From positions 36,001-100,000 of the forward strand of contig JAXRKP010000240.1 of NCBI GenBank assembly GCA_037039925.1: a stretch of 64,000 nucleotides of DNA, written 5' to 3'. This stretch comes from Doris montereyensis (taxonomy: Eukaryota > Mollusca > Gastropoda > Nudibranchia > Dorididae). Below the pieces are notes generated by a model, which searched no databases, was not told where the DNA came from, and saw only the letters and a program-made list of their open reading frames with translations. The translations under genes were made by a program, and so were the position numbers. Of this stretch, positions 23,991-35,228 are shown piece by piece (positions within the stretch are counted from its first letter, which is position 1; every line of letters starts with the position of its first letter).

Positions 23991-26009
23991 GGTTGGAAGA
24001 AGTAGACACTACCAGTAAAGCCTGTCTGCCTGTCAGCTACCCAGCTATAATGCTTTGGAGTTGGAAACTTTCATTCGGTATTCTTTTACGATAGATTGAT
24101 TGCTTCTGCGTCTGTTCAACTGTGTGAAAATTTAAGAAATAATACCCTCATATTTCAATTTATTTCTTCCTTAAAAGAAAGATCAATGTTTTTAAAAAGA
24201 AAAATTAAAAAGAACAAACAAAGAAAAAGACACGAAATTTGAAAATCACCATTATATTCCGTACACTATGGAATAATGATGATCAGAAAGTCCACTATTT
24301 ATATTTTTAAGAAGTAATATTGACTACGCAAGTGTTTCTATTCTCTCAATTTGAAATGATGTTTCAAGAGATAAAAGAAAATAAATGATAACGAGAAAAA
24401 AAACATGATCTACTTGAAACTTAATTTATAATATCTAGATTCTAATTTTGTGTCTTTGTTTGGTTTATTGGGGGAGGTTGGGGTGGGCTTTTGGGGATTT
24501 TTGTCTTCATACTTTAGTTTTATTTTGTTTCGGGCTTTTATTTTTTGTTTCTTCTTGTGTGTGTGTGGGGGGTGGGGGGGTGGGGGTGGGGAGGGGTTAT
24601 GATGAAACTGGAGTGAGGTGCAACACTCATAAATGACTATTTTAGAAGCCAAAATATCTAAACTAACGAACTTTTATTTGCCCACTTCAAAAAAATGGAC
24701 TGATCCGATAGTTCATTTTCACCCCCTAAAATCAAAATAAGCGCCGTTTCTCCTATCCATGAATTGAAGAAAATGTGACACGAAAAATCCCCTGTCTCCA
24801 TTTAAAATAACTTCAAATGGCGACGTTTCTCCTGTTCAATGAATTGAAGAAAATGTGACACGAAAAAATCCTGTCCCCATTTAAAATAACATCACATATT
24901 CATAAACTTCATTCTGAAGCATGTTGTCTCAATCAAACTTTCTTAAACCAGTTTATCACATTGTGTAATAAAAGTTTAAAAATTTAAAACATTGAAGTTG
25001 TAAAAGTAAATTTTATTGACATTGTTGATGTCTAGAAGAAGTGAAAATCTGTATGGGGGAATGCAAATTGTTTCAGGTTGGACACAGTAAGATAAGACAC
25101 CAATATATTAATTCTAACAATAATAATCATAATAAATCTTTATTGTCCAACTATCATTACACAATATCAGTCAACAATCATTTCTACAGCACAGTTACTC
25201 TTAACAGTTCTAAATGTTCTCTTTCGTGCCTGACTCACAGTTTCATTTTTGAGCTGCGTTCATGCAAGACTGTCTTGCTTTTTACTTTTATCATTGTGAC
25301 CAGATGAAAATCTAAAAATAGCCTCCAATCAGATCGTTAAAAAACAAGGCAACATTGCTACACAAATGTGTGACCAAGCTTTTAAATTGTAAATCAAAAT
25401 TCAAAATTCCACGATTTGTTAATACAGGAATTGAATCCTTTTAAAGAAGCATGCATTATATTTTAATTTGCCATCAACATTTTTCACTTTGACTTTGAAA
25501 TATCTTATTTACATCTTTCAAGAGCTAAAACCATAAGAAAATAGGTATATTTGCTTGTAAATGTGATGTTTTTAAAAGGAAACGTATATAATTAATTCTG
25601 TTTATGGAATGGCTGGATAGTCAATATAAGAAGTATCAACATCACGACTTTTGATTGCATAACAATTTCACAGTTACATGACATTTTTTTCTCAGAATGT
25701 AATGAAGTTATAACTTGGCATCTTTCAGAATAAAGTCCTTTAACCATATTTTCAGATATGTGAGACAAGTTAAGCTGTATCACTGGATTGAAAGCATTGA
25801 ATGCAAATTCATTTTTATCAAATTTGAATATAATAACAAAAGTTAAAGATTTTTAAAAGTATTTATTGCTCCACACAGTCAGCAGATGGTAGACAGAAGC
25901 AAATTATGAAATCAGCGCCCAGTAGACAATGTTAAAACCAATTAATCAGATTGATCAACACGTTTGATTAATTGATTAATGATTAACTTATCTTCTGTTG
26001 CTCACTTAC
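23991..26009. other. AT-rich stretch without a recognised gene
   Basis: Includes an 80-bp tandem duplication at about 24744-24900 (aattgaagaaaatgtgacac shared), a G-rich tract at 24560-24600 and poly-A-rich runs. No exon is supported. Confidence 0.45.
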
Positions 26010-26605
26010 ATATGTTAGCATTTGACTATGCCATATATCAGTTAGCATTCGATGATGCCATATAGATCAGTCAGCATTTGATTTTTTCATATACATTATC
26101 AGTCAGCATTTGATTGTGTCATATACATATATCAGTCAGCATTTGATTATGTTATATACATATATCAATCAGCATTTGATTATGTCATATACATATACCA
26201 GTCAGCATTTGATTATGTCATATACATATATCATTCAGCATTTGATTATATCATATACATATACCAGTCAGCATTTGATTATGTCATATACATATATCAT
26301 TCAGCATTTGATTATGTCATATACATATACCAGTCAGCATTTGATTATGTCATATACATATACCAGTCAGCATTTAATTATGTCATATACATATATCAAT
26401 CAGTATTTGATTATGTCATATACACATATCAGTTAGCATTTGATTATGTCATAGACATATATCAATCAGCATTGGATTATGTCATATACATGTATCAGTC
26501 AGCATTTGATTATGTCATATACATATATCAGCATTTGATTCTGTCATATACATATATCAGTCAGCATTAAAATTTGACTATGTCATATACATACATCAGT
26601 AGATT
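26010..26605. repeat. 33-bp minisatellite, about 17 copies
   Basis: Units carry tcagcatttgattatgtcat followed by an atacatat stretch. The left units are more degenerate. An outlying diverged unit pair lies at about 27000-27075. Because 33 is a multiple of three, one plus-strand frame is open for about 108 codons with an 11-residue period. Confidence 0.95.
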
Positions 26606-26631
26606 TTTACTATAAAAAAAACCTTGGCAGG

Positions 26632-26700
26632 GCTCGAACCACTACCTTTCGGTTGACAGGCTGACACCTTACCTCTGGACTACCAGTACCCTGTGTGAAC
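26632..26700 (-). mobile_element. tRNA-like element (SINE head)
   Basis: On the minus strand it has TGGTAGTCCAGAGGTAAGG (A-box-like) and GGTTCGAGCCC (B box). Related but diverged traces lie at 18305-18350 and 38815-38875, so it is a repeated element rather than a single tRNA gene. Confidence 0.55.
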
Positions 26701-26704
26701 TGGC

Positions 26705-27514
26705 ACTTGCGAGCATCCTGTACATGTCATGTAATGTATAACACGTGTAGCATTAATGCAGATGTAATAATTGATGTTTTGCTAACATGGAAACCAAATT
26801 TGGATAAATAGTTATGGGGCAAATGGTGATGATAATCAATGCAAGCCTGCGAAAAATGTCCCAATCAGTATTAGCCGGGGGGGTCTTTCCTGTTTAAAGA
26901 GGTAAAATATATAGAAAAGATTCCGTTCCCCTGGGATTCATTCATCATTGGACAGACAGGTTCCTCAATTCCCTGGGCTCCCGATTAGAGAGGTTCCAAT
27001 GTATCAGCATTTAACTATCCCGTATATCAGTTAGTATTCGATTACGCCATAGTCTACACATGTATATATCAGATGCAAAGATTTCTCAATTGACATGATC
27101 AGGCCTGGCCAGAAAAATATAGCTGTTTGATTCGTCTATGAAAACAAAAGAAACATAAACACATGTAATGCTTTATAAAACAACTCTTAAAAAAGTATAT
27201 ACCTGCGTACAACTGACATGCATAAACACACAATGATGAAAAAAGTCAGAAAAAGAGAAAAGTTTAGTTTTGACTTTGAGACATGAAAGTTTACATCTTG
27301 GATATAGATCTCTTCTTCCAAAATCAATAGAGAAAAAAGAAAAAACTACCACAAACCACAAGCAAAATTGAAAGAGCAGCACAAGTGTGACAAAAGTCCA
27401 TGATTAAAAAATAATGTGAAAACAAATCAATGAAAATGCTACAGCTGGTAGTAAAACCCGGTGGTCTAGCAGACAGGTTGAAATTATCATTGACAGCCAA
27501 ATGTTGATGCTAGG
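26705..27514. other. AT-rich stretch without a recognised gene
   Basis: Apart from diverged 33-bp units near 27000-27075 I see nothing here. Confidence 0.4.
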
Positions 27515-27985
27515 TTTGGCATGTGTACATAAATCACTATAACACATAACATAGTAATTTACATAAACCATTATATTATACAGTGATATACATAATTCAC
27601 GATAACATATAGTGATGTATATAAACCACTATAACACATAACATAGTAATTTACATAAACCATTATACTATACAGTGATATACATAAATCACTATAACAT
27701 ATAGTGGTGTACATAAATCACTATAACAAATAGTGGTGTACATAAATCACTATAACATATGGTGGTGCACATAAATCACTATAACATATGGTGATGTACA
27801 TAAATCACTATAACATATGGTGATGTACATAAATCACTATAACATATGGTGATGTACATAAATCACTATAACATATGGTGATGTACATAAATCACTATAA
27901 CATATAGAGGTGTACATAAATCACTATAGCATACAGTGATATACATAAATTTCTGTAACATATAATGGTGTACAAGTAGAGATGA
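27515..27985. repeat. 29-bp minisatellite, about 15 copies
   Basis: Units carry gatgtacataaatcactata then acatatg. The central copies are near-identical. The left part is a longer, more complex version. It shares no obvious motif with the 29-bp satellite at 44-48 kb. Confidence 0.94.
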
Positions 27986-30165
27986 TCCCCTTGAACATGA
28001 GCACAGTATAAAGCATAAGATCTTTATCAAAACAGTTTCGCTTTGATTTTCTTTGTAAAAAAGAAATGTGAATAGTAGTTTTGATGCATTGGACTAGTTT
28101 CAAGTGATTGACATGAGAATAAATTTGGAGATTCAGAGAGTTAAAAATCTAGTACAACATTTAGCATAGGAACTCTTGGGGATAATAATAGTGAAATGGC
28201 TGAATTTAAGGTGATTAAAAATAGAATGCTGAAACAAAAGTCAAATTTACACTCGGATCAGCACAGCCAATTTAAAAGACTAGATTCTTTATTAGAGAGG
28301 AAAAAATTCCCTCATAAATAAATAAAAATAAGTCAAAAGGAACAAAATGCAGATAAAATTTCAGAACACAAGATAGGAAAAGATAATAAATGCATGTTAC
28401 GACCTGTCTTTGCACAATTTTGTACGTGAAATGCATCAGAATGTAGTAAAATATTATCTCAAATTACTAAAATCTTCTTGTATGCAGCTTCAAGTATAAT
28501 GTTTTAATAACATAAAATGAATTTTCGATCAGAAGAAAAAAAAAAATTTAAATATGGAGAAAAACTTGAAAGCACTGAGCAAGGAAAATTGTAAAAAGAA
28601 ATTGGAAGTCAGTCATGGAATAAGATTATAATCTCCGTCAGAATATATTATGCAAAAAGAACTGTTGTCATTGACAAATTGCTCGATTACTCGATGAAAT
28701 AAAATTTAAAAAATGATAGGACAACAAATCACATTTTATATCATGTTTGAATATTGTGCTAATACATTAAATGCATATGATGAAATGTTATATCAGTGAG
28801 ATCTTTCCTGCTTAAAATCATGCAAAAGCTTTGGAACGGTGATGAAGACACCCCTAGGTGCATTGTATCAGTTTGAGATTGATTTCATCTTAATTCTTTT
28901 CTTTCATCATTACAATGACAGGGTAAGAGAATGAAAAGAGTACTTGGTAGAAAAGGTTCTAAAAAAATTGATTCGTTGCATAGAGATAATCTCATATCAT
29001 GCATATAAGAATACAAGGGAAATTTTGACATATATTTAAAAATGGAACAGAGCTTGCTGGTTGTCAAACTATATTGTGTTTGTTTCACTGAAATTTACCC
29101 AGTCCACCATATACGGTGATCTAAGGGTAAACTCTAGGAAAATGACCAGAGGAAATACACATGAAAGAGTGAAAGGAAAGAAGTAGGACCTATCAGTAGC
29201 ACCCGCCAACAGCCCATTTGTAACATAAATTTATCTGATCATTGATAGACCATTTCTTATATAAACATTTTCTTTCAAAAAGGAAGAAACGATCAAGTTT
29301 TAAAATTTCACGTTATATCAATCAGAATTGTTTCTCATGCAAATTACAGGAGATTATAAACAGTTTGGGGCCATGAGATCGTTTTAAAGAAATCCTTTTA
29401 AAAGAGTCTTCAAAATTTGGTGATATTCTAGAGAAAAAAATTTTACAGTTCATAAGACACCTTTTCTGTCACCTTTCAAAAATAAGAATTAGAAAGAAGA
29501 GAAGAAATAAAAAACAACATCATTGCTGAGAAACTGAAAACTTTCAGTGATACTTTGAACACTGAAGTAGTTTAATTCAATCCTTTGATCATTGTCAAAT
29601 GGCAACTCTTCTAACATGTAACACGTGATATATGGTTGATAAACATATTTGAAAATTCACCAATCAAAGCATATTATCAGTGTGATAAACTATAAATTAT
29701 ATAGCCTTCATTCAAAAGATACACACACACACACATACACATGCAAACACATTTTTTTTTACTTTGATTTTTTTTTATCATCAATATTTTTATCAATCTG
29801 TCATTCCACTTATGAATAATGACAAACAGGAAACAGAAATTATGACTAAGATATTGCCTCCTCTTGTAAGAAAAGAAAAAAAAACCATAATTATACAGCA
29901 TGTTTATGAAAAAATACAACCCATATAAATGTTACTAGCTTCTCAACAACTTTGCCAATAGCCATACAATTTTAACACAATAAACTTCAGTTTCATACAA
30001 CTTGGTAAATATAAAATTCATTTGATATAGTTCCTGGAACAACAATAGTCACATAATTAATAAAACAAAATACATCTTTTTAAGCTCCCCCTTTCACATG
30101 ATCTTAATCCCTTGGATTTCTTCCTATATTTGGGCTATTTTAAAACAGTGAGTGCAAAAATCGTC
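27986..30165. other. AT-rich stretch without a recognised gene
   Basis: Long A- and T-rich sequence with a CA block near 29720. It holds one inverted copy of the 125-bp dispersed repeat at 29088-29235. No exon or other element is seen. Confidence 0.45.
29088..29235 (-). repeat. Inverted copy of the 125-bp dispersed repeat
   Basis: Begins at the complement of the aatttcaatgaaac end (ttcactgaaatttaccc), passes through gaaaggaaagaagtaggacc and ends near agcacccgcc. Confidence 0.7.
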
Positions 30166-30169
30166 CAAA

Positions 30170-31905
30170 AAACCTATTTGAGATGAAATAAGAAATAGAA
30201 CAGCTTGTAAAGACAGTGATATTTGAGATGAAATAAGAAATAGAACAGCTTGTAAAGACAGTGACATTTGAGATGAAATAAGAAATAGAACAGCTTGTAA
30301 AGACAGTGATATTTGAGATGAAATAAGAAATAGAACAGCAGTGACATTTGAGATGAAATTAGAACAGCTTGTAAAGACAGTGATATTTGAGGTGAAATAA
30401 GAAATAGAACAGCTTGTAAAGACAGTGATATTTGAGATGAAATAGAAATAGAACAGCTTGTAAAGACAGTGATATTTGAGGTGAAATAAGAAATAGAACA
30501 GCTTGTAAAGACAGTGATATTTGAGGTGAAAGTGCAAATAGAACAGCTTGTAAAGACAGTGATATTTGAGATGAAATAAGAAATAGAACAGCTTGTAAAG
30601 ACAGTGACATTTGAGATGAAATAAGAAATAGAACAGCTTGTAAAGACAGTGATATTTGAGATGAAATAAGAAATAGAACAGCTTGTAAAGACAGTGATAT
30701 TTGACAGTGAAATAAGAAATAGAACAGCTTGTAAAGACAGTGATATTTGAGATGAAATAAGAAATAGAACAGCTTGTAAAGACAGTGATATTTGAGGTGA
30801 AATAAGAAATAGAACAGCTTGTAAAGACATGATATTTGAGATGAAATAAGAAATAGAACAGCTTGTAAAGACAGTGACACATGAAATAAGAAATAGAACA
30901 GCTTGACAGTGATATTTGAGATGAAATAAGAAATAGAACAGCTTGTAAAGACAGTGATATTTGAGGTGAAATAAGAAATAGAACAGCTTGTAAAGACAGT
31001 GATATTTGAGGTGAAATAAGAAATAGAACAGCTTGTAAAGACAGTGATATTTGAGATGAGAACATAAAGACAGTGAAGAAATAGAACAGCTTGTAAAGAC
31101 AGTGACATTTGAGATGAAATAAGAAATAGAACAGCTTGTAAAGACAGTGATATTTGACATGAAATAAGAAATAGAACAGCTTGTAAAGACAGTGATATTT
31201 GAGGTGAAATAAGAAATAGAACAGCTTGTAAAGACAGTGATATTTGAGATGAAATAAGAAATAGAACAGCTTGTAAAGACAGTGATATTTGAGGTGAAAT
31301 AAGAAATAGAACAGCTTGTAAAGACAGTGACATTTGAGATGAAATAGAACAGCTTGTAAAGACAGTGATATTTGAATGAAATAAGAAATAGAACAGCTTG
31401 TAAAGACAGTGATATTTGACAGTGAAATAAGAAAAGAACAGCTTGTAAAGACAGTGACATTTGAGATGAAATGAAAATAGAACAGCTTGTAAAGACAGTG
31501 ACATTTGAGATGAAATAAGAAATAGAACAGCTTGTAAAGACAGTGATATTTGAGAGAAATGACAGCTTGTAAAACAGTGACATTTGAGATGAAATAAGAA
31601 AGAACAGCTTGTAAAGACAGTGATATTTGAGGTGAAATAAGAAATAGAACAGCTTGTAAAGACAGTGATATTTGAGATGAAATAAGAAATAGAACAGCTT
31701 GTAAAGACAGTGATATTTGAGATGAAATAAGAAGTAGAACAGCTTGTAAAGACAGTGATATTTGAGGTGAAATAAGAAATAGAACAGCTTGTAACGACAG
31801 TGATATTTGAGGTGAAATAAGAAATAGAACAGCTTGTAAAGACAGTGATATTTGAGATGAAATAAGAAATAGAACAGCTTGTAACGACAGTGATATTTGA
31901 GATGT
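30170..31905. repeat. 45-bp minisatellite, about 38 copies
   Basis: Units carry gaaatagaacagcttgtaaa and gacagtgatatttgag. Several are deleted or fused, so the phase drifts. The unit has no stop in any minus-strand frame, so three overlapping minus frames of 527-628 codons stay open, mixing 15-residue patterns such as ISLSLQAVLFLISSQ. The array starts about 590 bp downstream of the DNAJC22 stop codon and could lie in its 3' UTR. I do not regard these frames as genes. Confidence 0.95.
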
Positions 31906-32490
31906 GTGCGTGACCAATCAAAAACCCTGTGAAAATCTGCAAAGAGCAGAAAGGACGTCATTTCGAGAAATTTCTTTAAACTACTAGCAAGTGGATAATT
32001 TTTAATCGACTTGTTACATATTGAAAAATGCTTGTATATGGGTTTTAAAACCGTTTTCATCGTCTTTAGATACTTTCATCAAACACATGTTGATGACTCG
32101 TTCTTCTTTCAACTTTCTTACAAAAATGTTGACAGTTGAAAAATGCACCTTCTTTACTTATTGTATGACTTTCATTGTTCGGGAATTATATCAAACAAAA
32201 CTTATATTTATGAAAATGTATAAAATTGAATTGAATTGTGTTAAAATTGTATGACTATTGGCGAGTTGTTGAGAAGCTGTTAACATTTATATGGGTTTCG
32301 GAGTTTTTTTTAAACATACTGTATATAAAATCTTCAGCAGCTGACACATTTTATACTTCATGAGATTTTATACGAACGGATCATCATCAAAAAGAGAAAT
32401 TTGTTGTCACAAAGATGAGCAAATCACTGGCATAGATGTGAAAAAATATATTTTGTGGAAACCAAGGCTCAACATTGAAACTCGTACTGA
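31906..32490 (-). other. 3' flank of the DNAJC22-like gene
   Basis: AT-rich sequence between the stop codon and the 45-bp array. It probably includes the 3' UTR, but I could not fix a polyadenylation site. Confidence 0.4.
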
Positions 32491-32682
32491 TCAGCTGTAT
32501 CGAGATCGCTGGTACGGCTTTCTGGTCAGAACGCTGCAGGCCTCCCGAATGTTAAGAAATTTCACTTCTGCCTCAGCTTTGGCAGCCGGAGTTTTGTGCC
32601 GATCAGGGTGGTGTAAACTTGACAGCTTGCGGCATTTCTTGGTTATGACCTCCTGGCTTGCATTCTTGTCCAACCCAAGCAA
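32491..32682 (-). CDS. DNAJC22: DNAJC22-like gene, coding exon 3: J domain and stop
   Basis: A 192-bp exon after the acceptor catcctttag, ending with TGA at 32493-32491. It encodes 63 residues beginning LLGLDKNASQEVITKKCRK, containing the HPD tripeptide (SLHHPDRHK) that J domains use to stimulate Hsp70 ATPase, then the helix III-like EVKFLNIREACSVL. A J domain at the extreme C terminus is the layout of DNAJC22 (Drosophila Wurst), where it is thought to recruit Hsc70 for clathrin-mediated endocytosis. Helix I is split by the intron: exon 2 supplies NALE and this exon LLGL. It joins exon 2 in phase 0 once a homopolymer error is allowed for. No indel is seen in this exon. Confidence 0.86.
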   Translation of the reverse strand: MLGLDKNASQEVITKKCRKLSSLHHPDRHKTPAAKAEAEVKFLNIREACSVLTRKPYQRSRYS

Positions 32683-32749
32683 CTAAAGGATGTATGATAC
32701 AGAAATGTTTCATGAGTGTATGCGTACTGGTATCTATTTTTTAGACATA

Positions 32750-32869
32750 CATGTATGTATGTGTGTGTGTATGTGTGTACGTATGTGTGTATGTGTACAC
32801 GTATTTGTCTATGTGTGTTTGTGTATATATGTATGCATGTGTGTGTATGTATGTATGTATGCATGTGTG

Positions 32870-32901
<32 letters not shown>

Positions 32902-32962
32902 TGTATGTATGTATGAATGTGTATGTATGTATGTATGTATGTATGTATATGTATGTATGTCC
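32750..32962. repeat. (GTAT)n microsatellite
   Basis: TGTA/GTGT tetranucleotide repeats, purest at 32870-32960. Frames through it are Y/V/C/M repeats and are not genes. Confidence 0.97.
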
Positions 32963-33525
32963 CTGGGTCATATCATCACGCAATATGGATTGGTATATCA
33001 TCGTTACGCCGACGATATCCAATTATACATGCCAGTCTCGTCTGGATCGACATCTGCAAATATCCATCAAATTCAACATTGTGTTAAGGCAATTAAGGCA
33101 CGGATGATATGCAACAAACATAAGTTGAACGACGGCAAAAGTGAACTTATTGTTTTTAAGAAGAAAAAGTCCAATATCATAATAAATTTAATTATTGTAA
33201 ACGGTTGTACTATCAAAAATTTTCCAAAATGTTAAGAATCTTAGCGGCTGTTTTGACCAACATTTAACTATGAAAGATCACATAGAAAATTATGCCAGTG
33301 TCTCTTCTTTCAAATCAATAACATAGGTTGTATAAGAGATTTTTTAGATACTGATGCAACTAAATTATTCGTTCACTCAACAATAACAAGCAAATTGGAC
33401 TATTGCAATTCTCTTTTGTATGGTCTTGTTAAGTCATCACTCCTTAAGATTGCAGAAAATTCAAAATGATGGCCAGACTCATCACGAAAACAAGATCTAG
33501 AAATAATATAACACCAGTTCTTAAA
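32963..33525 (+). mobile_element. Jockey/CR1-like LINE fragment, reverse transcriptase C-terminal half
   Basis: The plus strand encodes LGHIITQYGLVYHRYADDIQ, with the YADD active site near 33010, then ARMICNKHKLNDGKSELIVF. After a stop and frame change it continues with the typical downstream block, including SKLDYCNSLLYGLVKSS and MMARLITKTRSRNNITPVL. The order matches L2/CR1-type elements. It stops abruptly at about 33525 against LINE copy C. Its 5' side abuts the GTAT repeat. It lies in intron 2 of the DNAJC22-like gene, in the opposite orientation. Confidence 0.85.
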
Positions 33526-33527
33526 TT

Positions 33528-35077
33528 TCCTAAATCATCGGCAAATGAAAGCATTGATACATTTACTGGTTTGAGCTTTCACATACATGCATTCATTTTC
33601 TTCCTTTTTGAGGATGCCTTTGTGACTGAATTCATAAATGTGATAAACACAAGAGGACTTAGGATACAACCCTGTCTTACCCCCATATCTACATCAAATT
33701 CTGCAGATATGTTTTCAGCTACTCTCACTGCACATGTTGATTTATTGAAAAAACTTTTAATAGCTTCTATCAAATTTTGTTTTACATTGTATTCTTTTAA
33801 GGAATGCCATAGTTCGTCCCTCCTCACTGTGCCAAATGCCTTTTCTAAGTCAATAAAACACAGGTGCAAGTCAATGTTTCTCTCAAGGAATTTTTCCATT
33901 ATTTGTCTAATTGTAAATATGTGGTCTTGTACACTTTTTCCTGGTCTAAATCCACTATGATGCTCTTCAACCTGATTATCTACTCTTTTCCTCAGTCTCA
34001 TTTCCAGTATCTTGGGATATGCTTTTCATGGAACACTAAGTAGTGATATCCCTCTATAGTTTGAACATTCCATAGTTGATCCTTTCTTGTGTATTGGTAC
34101 TACCGTTCCTTTTTCAGTTGTTTGGCACCTGTTTGGACCCCGTGCTTGTTGGCATATTGCATGTGTAGTTTGTCTGCCTCTCTCCCTTGGTTTTTAATCA
34201 TTTCTAGATAAACTTGATCTGCTCCTGGGGCTTTCCCTAATTTCACTTTTCTTATAGCTGTTTGGATTTCTTCCATTTCTTCAGTTGTCTCCTCTGGATT
34301 ACTTGTTACTCTTACTAATTGATCTTTACTCCTTGTTTCATACGTTCTGAAGGGATTATGTAGTTGGTGAAAATGCTTTCTCCATGTTTCCATGATTTCG
34401 CTGTCTTCTTTCATTATTTCTCCTTGAGCATTCTTAATCTGTCATATTGAGCATGCTTTGGTCTTTCTCATGCTCTTCATCGCCCCCTAGAACAGTTTTT
34501 GATTTCCTTGATAGATTTCTTAAAGTTTTTGTCCAAACTCTTCCCATTGTTCCTGTTTTGATTTCCTAACTTCCTCTTTGGCGATAGTTCTTTTATTCAC
34601 GTAATCTATCCTATCCTCTGGTCTCTTTGTTTGCAAGTATTTCTTCCAGGCATCCTTCTTTTTCTTTGATCTTAGTCTTGACATTTTTTATTCCACCATG
34701 CTGTTCTTTTCATATCTCCTTTAATTTGTTTCCTACCACAGACCTCTTCAGTACACCTGAGGAGTGTTTCTTTAGGACATCTGCCACTTTTCTTCTATTG
34801 TGCTATCATTCAGATCCATCTGTCTTTAACTGATAATTTTTTTTATCCTAGATTGGTATACCTGTTTTACTACTGGTTTATTTAGTTCCTCTATTTTGAG
34901 TTTAGTAGCTTTCTTCTCTTTCCTTTTCTGTTTGTTTTCTTCAGTCAGTAATCTCATCTTGACAATCACTAAATATTTCTGCTCCCCTGCTTACTCTTGC
35001 ATCCAATGTACTGTAAATAGGGAGGCCAGCCTGCAAGGCAGCAGGTTGTTATTTTCTGTCAGGGTTAACTCCCTTAG
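33528..35077 (-). mobile_element. APE-type LINE, truncated and internally deleted (copy C)
   Basis: Antisense copy that lacks the 3' end: the left edge falls at the FADD region (atcatcggcaaatg). It then runs through the DLEKAFGTV and FRPGKSVQDHIF blocks to the end of the endonuclease near 34990. There it jumps to the 5' monomer sequence (gcctgcaaggcagcaggttg, 35030), so most of the endonuclease, roughly 0.9 kb by comparison with copy B, is deleted. It lies head to head with copy D. Confidence 0.9.
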
Positions 35078-35228
35078 ATATAAAAGAGGCATTGAAGAAT
35101 AGAAATTTAACATTTTTGGAAGGAAACAGAAAATGCCAGGACAGGGCATCCTGGAGAAAGATTATCTCTGGCATTTGAACCCATACACCAAAAGGTAGAA
35201 TGGGAACTGACAAGGAAAGAAAGAAATG
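35078..35228 (+). mobile_element. Short 3' fragment of the same LINE family
   Basis: About 150 bp in plus orientation, from atataaaagaggcattgaag to the GAAA-type tail at 35205-35228. It sits between copies C and D. Copy D begins directly after its tail. Confidence 0.8.

Noticed and set aside
30124..32060. Minus-strand open frames of 527, 597 and 628 codons as protein genes
   Set aside because: They are three overlapping frames of one 45-bp tandem repeat and contain no domain outside the repeat.
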